Source of the DNA: DATKKM01 sp036741795
GTDB taxonomy: Bacteria; Chloroflexota; Dehalococcoidia; SM23-28-2; RBG-16-64-32
Direction: 5' to 3'
DNA: 25,335 bases
NCBI GenBank assembly: GCA_036741795.1
Contig: DAINRO010000034.1
Location: 1 to 25,335, forward strand
Position numbers and translations under genes: made by a program. Shown here piece by piece: positions 1 through 7,190 of the stretch; position 1 is the first letter of the stretch, and each line of letters starts with the position of its first letter. The notes under the pieces are model-generated. The model made no database searches. It was given only the letters and a program-made list of their open reading frames with translations, and had not been told where the DNA came from.

Positions 1-242
1 ACGCCGACGGCGACGAGGCCGGTTTGGGAGAACCAGAAGAGTTGGCCGGCAAGCCTCACCCCGGCGAGGGAGTCCTCGCCGAGATGGCCGACGAGGGCGG
101 TATCGACGAGCTGAACCATAGAGAAGCTGACCTGCTGCACGACAACAGGCCAGGCGAGACGAATGACGGAACCAAGGAGGTTCGACTCGTCGATTAGTTC
201 AGGCGAACGGGAGGAGGGCGCCTCCGGGGCTTCCGCCGACAC
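1..242 (-). CDS. MATE family efflux transporter, N-terminal part (runs off the window)
   Basis: This is the first 80 codons of an inner-membrane multidrug/toxin extrusion (MATE) antiporter, read on the minus strand and cut by the window edge. The start is a GTG at 242-240, preceded by AAGGA seven bases upstream; an in-frame TGA lies just above it, so no longer start is possible. After a Pro/Ser/Glu-rich cytoplasmic leader, the first membrane helix reads WPVVVQQVSFSMVQLVDTAL, followed by VGHLGEDSLAGV. That pattern of a polar helix, then VDTALVGHLG, then a small-residue stretch is typical of MATE helix 1 and its loop. MATE proteins export cationic drugs or metabolites using Na+ or H+ gradients; the substrate here cannot be told. 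It is divergent from the acetoacetate-decarboxylase-like gene and shares its regulatory region. Confidence 0.85.
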   Translation of the reverse strand, partial: MSAEAPEAPSSRSPELIDESNLLGSVIRLAWPVVVQQVSFSMVQLVDTALVGHLGEDSLAGVRLAGQLFWFSQTGLVAVG

Positions 243-328
243 GAAAGGGTCCTTTCCGGGACTTCAGGGGGGTTCAAACGCCGATTATGGCAAACGTGGA
301 ATGTACGCGGAAGTAAACAGCGTCGCGG

Positions 329-346
329 ATGTGACCTGAATCACAT
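329..346. promoter_or_regulatory. CRP/FNR-type palindromic operator candidate
   Basis: The sequence is ATGTGA, six bases, then TCACAT: a perfect 6+6 bp inverted repeat matching the classical CRP half-site pattern TGTGA-N6-TCACA. It lies in the 172-bp region between two divergent genes, 87 bp from one start and 69 bp from the other, so one regulator could act on both. No complete CRP-family regulator is encoded in the window. Function is inferred from the motif alone. Confidence 0.5.
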
Positions 347-351
347 TATTC

Positions 352-380
352 ACGCGCAACGACGCAACCGTCGTTCGCGT
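352..380. promoter_or_regulatory. Inverted repeat / 5'-leader hairpin upstream of the ADC-family gene
   Basis: The arms are ACGCG + AACGACG (352-356, 358-364) and CGTCGTT + CGCGT (369-375, 376-380). They form a 12-bp stem with one bulged C at 357 and a CAAC loop. It ends 34 bases before the start codon at 415, clear of the Shine-Dalgarno sequence. It could be an operator on DNA or a hairpin in the mRNA leader; the sequence does not decide between these. Confidence 0.45.
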
Positions 381-414
381 CATTCTTCACGAGTACATCT
401 GGAGGTGCGCCAAC

Positions 415-1251
415 ATGCGATTTGTTAAGAGCGAAGAAGAAATCAACTCGATCAACGCCGTGACTTCTCGCTGCCACCTGATCCGGCTGCGGATGCTGAC
501 AGTCTTCTTCGAGACGGATCCGACTGCGGTAGCCGAGATCCTGCCGCCCCCGCTGGAGCCGGCGCCGAACCACGTGGCTGTGGCCACCGTGGGCGAGGTC
601 GGCAACTCAAACGCCGCTGGACCTTATGAATTCGCCACGCTTGGCGTGAGGGCGAAGTACGGCGACATCGTCGGCACTTACGGGTTGAGCGCACCGGTGT
701 CGACAGCGGAGGCGATGACCTTCGGCCGCGAGCATTTCGGCGAGCCCAGGAAGTTGGCGAAGATCGTGTTCGAGGACCAGGACGAGCACGTGTGGGGATC
801 CGCTGAGCGCGGCGAGATTCGATTCCTCAGCTTGCGTGGCCGCTGCGAGCACCCGGCGCCGGTGGGCCGCCAGGAGTTATCTGACTTCCACTTCAAGTTC
901 CTACCCCGCCCGGACGGGTTCGGGTTCGATTCGCCGCCCCAGTTAGTCCACGTGACAACGGACATGACTGTCCTCAAGGCACGGCGAGGCCGGGGCGAAA
1001 TCGTCTTCCGCGACTCGTCTCACGATCCTGTGATCGACCTGTCAGTGAAGCAGGTCCTCGACGCGGTTTACGTCGAGGGCCACGCTTATGCCACTGGTAG
1101 GCTCATCGCTGAAGCGGACCCGAAGACGTTCCTCCCGTACTCGTTCAACCGGACAGACTGCGCGGAGACAACAGCGGAGGGAACCGTACTCCACGCCCAG
1201 GCCTCGCGGCAGACGCGCGAGGGGAAGGGGCAGTGGCGGAAGACCGCGTAG
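415..1251 (+). CDS. Acetoacetate decarboxylase (ADC) superfamily protein
   Basis: A 278-residue soluble protein with the overall length and motifs of the ADC fold, a beta-barrel enzyme family that forms a Schiff base on lysine. The signature segment is GREHFGEPRKLAKI (residues 104-117), equivalent to the family's GRE..G.PKK.A stretch. In the classical enzyme the first Lys of PKK forms the Schiff base and the second lowers its pKa. Here the first position is Arg112 and only Lys113 is kept, so acetoacetate decarboxylation is uncertain; many relatives act on other keto acids or as hydratase/aldolase-like enzymes. ATG 415 has GGAGGTG seven bases upstream. The C-terminus ends in a basic tail (QTREGKGQWRKTA). 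The gene stands alone and is divergent from the MATE gene, so a role in small-organic-acid handling is only a guess. Confidence 0.8.
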   Translation: MRFVKSEEEINSINAVTSRCHLIRLRMLTVFFETDPTAVAEILPPPLEPAPNHVAVATVGEVGNSNAAGPYEFATLGVRAKYGDIVGTYGLSAPVSTAEAMTFGREHFGEPRKLAKIVFEDQDEHVWGSAERGEIRFLSLRGRCEHPAPVGRQELSDFHFKFLPRPDGFGFDSPPQLVHVTTDMTVLKARRGRGEIVFRDSSHDPVIDLSVKQVLDAVYVEGHAYATGRLIAEADPKTFLPYSFNRTDCAETTAEGTVLHAQASRQTREGKGQWRKTA

Positions 1252-1338
1252 CCATCGCCCGGCCCTGAAAACCGCGATAACTCAATACGGCGACTCTACC
1301 GTGCCGAAATTCTGACACAATCCCGTCCCTGATCCCCC

Positions 1339-1366
1339 TTGACAACAATGTCCGCGTGAGTATGCT
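1339..1366 (+). promoter_or_regulatory. Sigma-70 type promoter candidate for the DUF11 protein operon
   Basis: A perfect -35 box TTGACA (1339-1344) is followed 16 bp later by TATGCT (1361-1366), four of six bases matching TATAAT. Transcription would start near 1373, just before the palindrome at 1379, giving a leader of about 250 nt before the start codon at 1622. Confidence 0.55.
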
Positions 1367-1378
1367 TACTGGCGTGAT

Positions 1379-1395
1379 CTGAACATTATGTTCAG
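1379..1395. promoter_or_regulatory. 17-bp perfect palindrome at the predicted transcription start
   Basis: CTGAACAT and ATGTTCAG are exact inverted repeats around a single central T. Lying about 6 nt downstream of the predicted start, it could be a repressor operator or the first hairpin of the leader. It resembles GAAC...GTTC LexA-type boxes, but the spacing (five bases) does not match the usual four. Confidence 0.45.
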
Positions 1396-1402
1396 ACTTT
1401 CA

Positions 1403-1557
1403 GTCCGGTGAAACGTTGGGGAGAGCACCGGACAGGAGTCCATCTTTGCCGGCCCCGCCGGGGTCGGCAAGTTTCTTTCCCCGGAAGAGAAAGAGCGCCC
1501 CCGCGGGTTGTAAGGGACCGCGAGGGCGCGAAGCACGGGCATGGGTAATACCTGTGC
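1403..1557 (+). promoter_or_regulatory. Structured 5' leader with tandem stem-loops (possible riboswitch or attenuator)
   Basis: Four main stems can be drawn by eye. GTCCGGTG 1403-1410 pairs with CACCGGAC 1426-1433. TTGCCGGCCCC 1446-1456 pairs with GGGGTCGGCAA 1460-1470 (one G-U). GCGCCC plus CGCGG (1495-1506) pair with CCGCG plus GGGCGC (1518-1529) around one mismatch. GCACGGG 1533-1539 pairs with CCTGTGC 1551-1557 (one G-U). A weaker pairing joins the U-rich 1472-1478 with purines 1486-1492. The 8-bp stem followed by a terminator-like stem and then further stems is the layout of a leader that controls read-through. It did not match the consensus of cobalamin, c-di-GMP, c-di-AMP, glycine, TPP, SAM or Mn classes as far as they can be recalled. 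Class and ligand are unknown. Confidence 0.45.
1446..1480 (+). terminator. Terminator-like hairpin inside the leader
   Basis: An 11-bp stem (1446-1456 with 1460-1470, one G-U, GCC loop) is followed at once by GTTTCTTTCC. A GC-rich stem plus U-rich tract is the form of an intrinsic terminator. Since it lies downstream of the promoter at 1339 and upstream of the start at 1622, it would act as an attenuator. It could instead end transcripts coming from the gene ending at 1251. Confidence 0.5.
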
Positions 1558-1621
1558 ATTTCTATTATGTCGCGATGCCCACCACGAATCAAGGACACGA
1601 GACAGGCGAAGGAGGAAGGTA

Positions 1622-4600
1622 ATGGCGAACGAAGGTAGTGCCGTAGCGGCGCTTCAAGCGAGGGCGAAACCGGCTCTGAGGAGCCTTGCCCTGATAGCGA
1701 CGATTTTCGCGCTCGGACTACTCCTGGTCATGGCGTCGGATCCCGCTGGCGCGGACCCGGTCAGCCCACTGGCCGTAACCAAGACCGACAGCTCCGACCC
1801 CGTCCTTTCAGGCTCCCAACTCACCTACACCATCACCACCGTCAACACGGGCGGCGCCAAGGTCAGTAACGTGATCCTGACGGACCAGGTGAACCACCTC
1901 GCCGGCCTGGGAACGCCTCCCCAGCTCGTGCTTACGACCACCAAGGGGACGTGCTCACAGAGCTTCGTCCAGACCTACTACCTCGTAACCTGCAACGCCG
2001 GCGCGCTTGCCGGGGGCCAGGGCTTCACCGTCACGATCCGGGGAATCGTCACGGCCCCGGGAGGCACGACTATAAACAACACGGCGAGCGTCGCCGCGAC
2101 CAAGACGGCGCAGAACTTCAACACGGTTGCTTCGCAAACGACTCTGGTCGCGGGGGGACCGGGACCGACACTTGCCGACCTCACTATCAATAAGGCCGGC
2201 CCCTCAAGCGCAGTGATTTCGACAGCGATGGCGCCGCTCTACACTCTCACGGTGAACAACATCGGCGGCGCAAACGCCACCGGAGTCAAAGTCGTCGATA
2301 CGGTGCCCGCTGGAGTAACAGCCATATCCGCGACCGGGAACAGCCTCTTTACGTGCAGCCTTGCCGGACAGACTGTGACTTGCTCCGGCGGTCGAGTAAA
2401 TGCCGGATCCAACGCGACGATCCAGATCAACGGCACGACCCCGGCAGCGCCGGGAACGATCGCAAACACTGCCGTCGTGGACCCCAATAATACCGTCCAG
2501 GAGGGCAACGAACTCAACAACACTTCTGCGACCGTCACGACGACCATCACTACGGCGCCCGCGGCGCCGAAACTGGCCATTACCAAGACCGACGCGCCAG
2601 ACCCGGTCGTGCCGGGTGCCACCCTGACCTACACTATCGTCGTTACCAACACCGGCAACGGCCCCCAGGCGCGCGCGGACGACGTCGTCATGGTGGATAG
2701 CACGCAAGGGCTCGAGGCATCGAGTCTCGCCGCCAGCGGCTTCGTTGGCGCGGAACCCACTGACTGTGACATCAACGGTTTCCAGGTGAACTGCAGCCCC
2801 TCCGCGCCAGGACGAAAACTCGAAGCTGGTCAGGTGATGACAATCATCATCAGCGGACAGGTTGTCGCCTCTGCAGGCACCAACCTGATCAATACGGCCA
2901 CGGTCACGGGCAACATCAAGAACCAGGGAGTAATCAACAGCGCCACGGCAACAACTGAGGTCCGCCCGGGAGTTGACCTCACTATCACCAAGGCCGACAG
3001 CCCCGATCCAGTTTGCGCACGCTCCTGGCCAGGCCCGGGTGGGGTCTGCCAGGGAGGCTTGACTTACACCTTTGTAGTCGGCAACAGCGGCACCGACATC
3101 GCCTCTGATGTGGCGCTACGGGATGAGCTTCCCGCCGGGATGATCTTCGACAGTTACGCCAACGTCGATGGCGGCGGCTTTGCATGCTCCATCGACCCCG
3201 GTGACCCCAAGCCGAACGTGGTGAAGTGCACCGGCGGCACCGTGCCGCCCGCGTCCACACGCACGGTCACGTTCCTGCTGGTGGCACCACCGACCGTGGG
3301 CACGGTTACCAACCAGGTCTGGGTAGACCCGAATAACGCCATTTACGAGGCAGACGAGACGAACAACACCTTCTCAATCAACACCCAGGTGATAACAGGA
3401 ATCGATCTCACGATCCTGAAGTGCGATGAGGCCGGCGTCGCGGCTGAGCCAGTGCCGCTGCCGCTCGAGTGCCCCGCAGGGGTCCCCGGGTTCGACCCGA
3501 TCGCCACAAGCGGCAACCTGACTTACACGCTCATCGTGGAGAACATCGGCACCCAGGACGCGACCAACATCCGCGTCCGAGACTACCTGCCGGCCGGTAC
3601 GATCTTCCGGTCCGTCGAGGGCGATAACGGGTTCCAGTGCTCGTACAACAGCTCCGGGCACTTCGTTGAGTGCTACCAGGGAGCGCTCCTCGGGACCGCC
3701 AGCGAGTCCTACAACCCGCCAGCCGGGACAGGCTACGCTCCGCCCATCCCCGGCCCGCAAGGACCAGACCAGGCCAAGATCACGATCCGCGCCTTCGCGA
3801 TGCCAATCGTCGGCACCATGCACAACGAGTCCAAGGTTGACCCGCTGCACGAGATCGCCGAGGCGAACGAGAGCAACAACATCGAGTTCGAGGACACCAC
3901 GGTCACCATCGGCGACTTCAACATCGGCGCCTTCAACGAACTAACAATCGACAAGGTCCAGACCGACCCGATTCCCGACGCCGACACGACCATCGACTCC
4001 GATGACGTCGCGACCAGCGGCAACCTCACTTACACGATCACCGTCCAGAACACCGGCACCGACCCTGCGGTCGGCGTTGTGGTCCGCGACTTCCTGCCCG
4101 CGGGAGCCATCTTCCGCCAGGCCACAGCCGACAACGGCCTGCTCTGTAGCCACGCGGGCGGGGTCGTCAACTGCACCGGCGGCACCCTGGGCGGCCAGTC
4201 CAACCTGCTCCCGGGCATCGACGACACCGCTGTGGTCACGATCCTTGTATTCGCGCCACCGATCCCCGGCATCTTCACGAACCAGGCGATCGTTGACCCC
4301 GACAACGCGATACCTGAAGGCAACGAGTTCAACAACGCCGACTCCGTGGACACGGAGGTCGCGGCAGGTGGCGTCAACGCCTTCAACGAACTGACCATCG
4401 TCAAGGCACAGACCGACCCGGTACCCGACGCCGATGTCATCGTGGACGCCGAGGACGTCGCCACGAACGGTAACCTGACGTACACGCTCACCATCGGGAA
4501 CACGGGAAGCGACCCAGTCACTGGCGTGCACGTTAGGGACTTCCTGCCGGAAGGTGCTCGGTTCCGCCAGGCGACAGCCGACAACAACTTCCTGTGCACC

Positions 4601-7087
4601 CACGCCGACGGCGTCGTCAACTGCGTGGGCGGCACGCTCGACACCGCGACGGACATGGTCCCCGGCGTCGATGACACATCTGTCATCACCATCAAGCTGT
4701 TCGCACCGCCGATCCCCGGCATCGTCACCAACCAGTCGATCGTCGACCCGGCGAATACGATCCCCGAGGGGAACGAGTTCAACAACGCCTCTTTGGTGGA
4801 CACCGAAGTAGCCGTGGGCGGAGTCAACGCCTTCAACGAGTTGACCGTGGACAAGACCGACGACATCGCCGATGGCGTCGACGACCACGTGACACCAGGC
4901 GGTCCCGTCACCTACACGCTCGTAGTCGAGAACACCGGCAGCGACCCTGCCTTCTTCGTCAAGGTGCGCGACTTCCTGCCGGCGAACTCCACCTTGGTGT
5001 CTGCGTTCGACACGGCGCCCGGCGCAGGCGCCTTCACCTGTGGACACCTGAACGGCGTTGTGGACTGCATCAACGGCACGATTGCGGCCGGCGGCCAGCG
5101 CTCCATCCAGATCACAATCCTGGCGCCGACTGACATCGAGCCGCTTGTTCCCGACAAGAGCAACATCTTCATCGACATGATTAACCAGGCGAAGGTTGAC
5201 CCCGATGACGAGATCCCTGAAGGGAACGAGACGAACAACAACGACGTAGAGATCACACGGGTGAAGTCGGACGTCAACCTGACGATCGACAAGAGCGGCC
5301 CGGAAAGCGCGAGCCAGAGCACCGAAGATCGGTACGAGCTGGAGGTCGCCAACGACGGTACCGCGACCGCGTTCGGAGTCAAGGTCCGTGACGCCCTCCC
5401 TGTGGGATTGATCCCGTTGAACGTGACCACGGGGTCGTCCAACAACTTCATCTGCCAGGTCCTTCAGAATCCCGTCAACGTCGTCGAGTGCGAGGGTGAT
5501 CTGAACCCGAGTCAGGTGATCATCATCACCATCGATGTCTTCATCACGCTGGAGAGCGGGACACTGGACAACGAGGCTTGTATCGACCCGGATGACGAAA
5601 TGCAGGAATACAACGAGATAGACAACTGCAACACCCAGACGACCGTTGTGCAGCCGGGCGGTGAAGCAGAGAACGAGACACTAAACCCCGGTTCCTGCAG
5701 CGACACTATCGACAACGACGGTGACACGCTGGTCGACGCCGCCGACCCGGGATGCATCCCGCCGGCGCCCGACATCAGCATCAACAAGTCCGCGGACTCC
5801 AGCACGGGGACCCCCGGACAGACGCTGACGTACACGCTCAACGTCCAGAACGTGGGCGCTACCGCCGCGGCGACGCCGATAACGATCACTGACACGTTGC
5901 CGAGCGCAGTGACGTTCGTAAATGCGACCGGCACGAACGGGTTCACCTGCTCGTTCACCGCGCCAGACGTTACCTGCACCGATCCGGGCAGCGGCCTTGC
6001 AATCGGCGGAAACACGGTGATCACGATCCAGGTCACCGTCGATCCCAAGGAGAGCGGCGCCGGCGCCGGTTCGTGCACAGACACCCTGGACAACGACAGC
6101 GACACGTTCGTTGACGAGGCCGATCCGGACTGCACACTGCCGTTCACGAACACGGCAATAGTGGCCACAGTGACGGGCGAGACCAACACCGGGAACAACA
6201 CGGACAGTGTCATCACCTCGATGGGGGCATCCCCGGCGGCGCTGTCGATCGTGTCGTTCGAAGACCTCCCCGATCCGATCAACAAGGGCCAGACGCTTGA
6301 ATACACGTTGATCGCCGTGAACGGTGGCACCGGTGACGCGAACGGCGTCGAAATCCTGATCGAAGACGTCATCCCCGGCGGCGGCGGCGTCACGTTCGTC
6401 GGCGCGGCTGGCTCCAACGGCTTCCAGTGCACCTTCAGCAGCCCTGACGTCACGTGCACAGGGAACATGGAGTCGGGAGGCTTCACGATAATCACCATCC
6501 AAATATTGATCGGAGCGAGCGCCCCGCTCAGCCTGACGGCCACGGCCACAATCGATCCGACAGACGCATTCACCGAAGTCGACGAGTCGGACAACAGCAT
6601 GCAGCAGGTGACTACGGTGACGGGGTCGATCTGCAGCTCCTGCATCGACCTGGTGATGGGCAGCATCCTGGACACGCCCGACCCGGCGACGCCAGGCGGC
6701 TCCGTCAAGCTAATCGTGACGGCAGGCAACGCGGGCGACCTGGGGACGACGGGCGCCTGCGGCACACCGCCGTGCGTGTTGATCAGGATCGTGGTACCGG
6801 CGCCTGACCTCGACTTTACGGGTTACTCCGCAACCGGCGGGTTCACCTGCGCGGATACGAACGGCGATCCGGATATCGACATCATCGAATGTACGGGTGA
6901 GCTTGATGCAGGCGAAGGCGTGATCATAACGCTTGACGTCGACGTCACCAGCGCCTCGGATACGACGGTCTTCACCGACGCCGACATCGACCCGGATGAC
7001 GCCCTGCCCGAAGGTGTCGGCGCCGGCGACGAATTCACGAACTCCAACAATTCCACGACGGAGGACACTTTCATAGACGCCCCGTAG
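1622..7087 (+). CDS. Giant secreted DUF11/CARDB-type repeat protein (adhesin or surface-layer-like)
   Basis: An 1821-residue exported protein. ATG 1622 is chosen over an in-frame ATG at 1541 because GGAGGAAGG lies just upstream and a signal peptide then begins correctly: Arg/Lys n-region, core LALIATIFALGLLLVMAS, likely cleavage after AGA. The rest is a chain of about twelve Ig-like DUF11/CARDB repeats beginning near residues 50, 187, 318, 453, 596, 774, 924, 1074, 1220, 1385, 1541 and 1677. Each has LTI.K...DP, then TYT..V.N.G, then V.D.LP.G, a Cys-containing FTC....V.C strand pair, and often VDP...I.E.NE.NN. Two Ca2+-loop-like segments (CSDTIDNDGD, residue 1359; CTDTLDNDSD, residue 1485) flank part of repeat 10. 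No LPXTG, membrane anchor or catalytic domain is visible, so it is probably secreted or held non-covalently. The SGNH-like gene 103 bp downstream is likely co-transcribed. Confidence 0.85.
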   Translation: MANEGSAVAALQARAKPALRSLALIATIFALGLLLVMASDPAGADPVSPLAVTKTDSSDPVLSGSQLTYTITTVNTGGAKVSNVILTDQVNHLAGLGTPPQLVLTTTKGTCSQSFVQTYYLVTCNAGALAGGQGFTVTIRGIVTAPGGTTINNTASVAATKTAQNFNTVASQTTLVAGGPGPTLADLTINKAGPSSAVISTAMAPLYTLTVNNIGGANATGVKVVDTVPAGVTAISATGNSLFTCSLAGQTVTCSGGRVNAGSNATIQINGTTPAAPGTIANTAVVDPNNTVQEGNELNNTSATVTTTITTAPAAPKLAITKTDAPDPVVPGATLTYTIVVTNTGNGPQARADDVVMVDSTQGLEASSLAASGFVGAEPTDCDINGFQVNCSPSAPGRKLEAGQVMTIIISGQVVASAGTNLINTATVTGNIKNQGVINSATATTEVRPGVDLTITKADSPDPVCARSWPGPGGVCQGGLTYTFVVGNSGTDIASDVALRDELPAGMIFDSYANVDGGGFACSIDPGDPKPNVVKCTGGTVPPASTRTVTFLLVAPPTVGTVTNQVWVDPNNAIYEADETNNTFSINTQVITGIDLTILKCDEAGVAAEPVPLPLECPAGVPGFDPIATSGNLTYTLIVENIGTQDATNIRVRDYLPAGTIFRSVEGDNGFQCSYNSSGHFVECYQGALLGTASESYNPPAGTGYAPPIPGPQGPDQAKITIRAFAMPIVGTMHNESKVDPLHEIAEANESNNIEFEDTTVTIGDFNIGAFNELTIDKVQTDPIPDADTTIDSDDVATSGNLTYTITVQNTGTDPAVGVVVRDFLPAGAIFRQATADNGLLCSHAGGVVNCTGGTLGGQSNLLPGIDDTAVVTILVFAPPIPGIFTNQAIVDPDNAIPEGNEFNNADSVDTEVAAGGVNAFNELTIVKAQTDPVPDADVIVDAEDVATNGNLTYTLTIGNTGSDPVTGVHVRDFLPEGARFRQATADNNFLCTHADGVVNCVGGTLDTATDMVPGVDDTSVITIKLFAPPIPGIVTNQSIVDPANTIPEGNEFNNASLVDTEVAVGGVNAFNELTVDKTDDIADGVDDHVTPGGPVTYTLVVENTGSDPAFFVKVRDFLPANSTLVSAFDTAPGAGAFTCGHLNGVVDCINGTIAAGGQRSIQITILAPTDIEPLVPDKSNIFIDMINQAKVDPDDEIPEGNETNNNDVEITRVKSDVNLTIDKSGPESASQSTEDRYELEVANDGTATAFGVKVRDALPVGLIPLNVTTGSSNNFICQVLQNPVNVVECEGDLNPSQVIIITIDVFITLESGTLDNEACIDPDDEMQEYNEIDNCNTQTTVVQPGGEAENETLNPGSCSDTIDNDGDTLVDAADPGCIPPAPDISINKSADSSTGTPGQTLTYTLNVQNVGATAAATPITITDTLPSAVTFVNATGTNGFTCSFTAPDVTCTDPGSGLAIGGNTVITIQVTVDPKESGAGAGSCTDTLDNDSDTFVDEADPDCTLPFTNTAIVATVTGETNTGNNTDSVITSMGASPAALSIVSFEDLPDPINKGQTLEYTLIAVNGGTGDANGVEILIEDVIPGGGGVTFVGAAGSNGFQCTFSSPDVTCTGNMESGGFTIITIQILIGASAPLSLTATATIDPTDAFTEVDESDNSMQQVTTVTGSICSSCIDLVMGSILDTPDPATPGGSVKLIVTAGNAGDLGTTGACGTPPCVLIRIVVPAPDLDFTGYSATGGFTCADTNGDPDIDIIECTGELDAGEGVIITLDVDVTSASDTTVFTDADIDPDDALPEGVGAGDEFTNSNNSTTEDTFIDAP
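3931..5270 (+). repeat. Tandem ~450-bp coding repeats in the DUF11 gene
   Basis: The marker CTTCAACGA (protein AFNELT) recurs at 3931, 4381 and 4831, exactly 450 bp (150 codons) apart each time. The first two units are closely similar at DNA level across the whole unit (shared RQATADN, PPIPGI and VDP...IPEGNEFNNA); the third has diverged more and its end is approximate. This indicates recent in-frame duplication of a two-layer Ig-like unit. Confidence 0.75.
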
Positions 7088-7100
7088 GCCGTCAAAATAA

Positions 7101-7137
7101 CCCGGTGGCGGCTCTCGTCAGTGGAGCCGCCACCGGG
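7101..7137. terminator. 14-bp perfect hairpin between the DUF11 and SGNH-like genes
   Basis: CCCGGTGGCGGCTC (7101-7114) pairs exactly with GAGCCGCCACCGGG (7124-7137) around a nine-base loop, 13 nt after the stop codon. No U tract follows on the plus strand (the minus strand has TTATTTTGAC after the stem). It may be a partial terminator or an mRNA-stabilising stem that lowers expression of the second gene relative to the first. Confidence 0.5.
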
Positions 7138-7190
7138 ACCCGCCAGCAGCATTGACCCTCGCCAGACCCAGGCGAAGGAAGGGAGCAGCA

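Larger units (their letters stand above)
1252..1621 (+). other. 370-bp non-coding region: promoter and long structured leader of the giant surface-protein gene
   Basis: No convincing gene is present. The first 85 bases show no clear feature. From 1339 onward the region holds a promoter candidate, a 17-bp palindrome, a run of five possible stem-loops and finally the strong ribosome site GGAGGAAGG before ATG 1622. These are listed as separate features. Confidence 0.6.

Noticed and set aside
1379..1395. LexA box
   Set aside because: Spacing between GAAC and GTTC is five rather than four, and the downstream genes are not DNA-repair genes. Kept only as an unassigned palindrome.
1403..1557. Cobalamin riboswitch, suggested by CCGGTGAAA and TTGTAAGGG fragments
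   Set aside because: The order and spacing of the conserved boxes do not fit, and the central GCCACTG box is missing.
1541..1621. Upstream ATG (1541) for the giant secreted protein
   Set aside because: It would lie inside the last leader hairpin, has no ribosome site, and would bury the signal peptide behind an Arg-rich segment.
3941..5047. Long minus-strand open frames (3941-5047, 4030-4911, 5512-6765) opposite the DUF11 gene
   Set aside because: They are shadows of the repetitive coding strand; they show repeated patterns only because the DUF11 units repeat.
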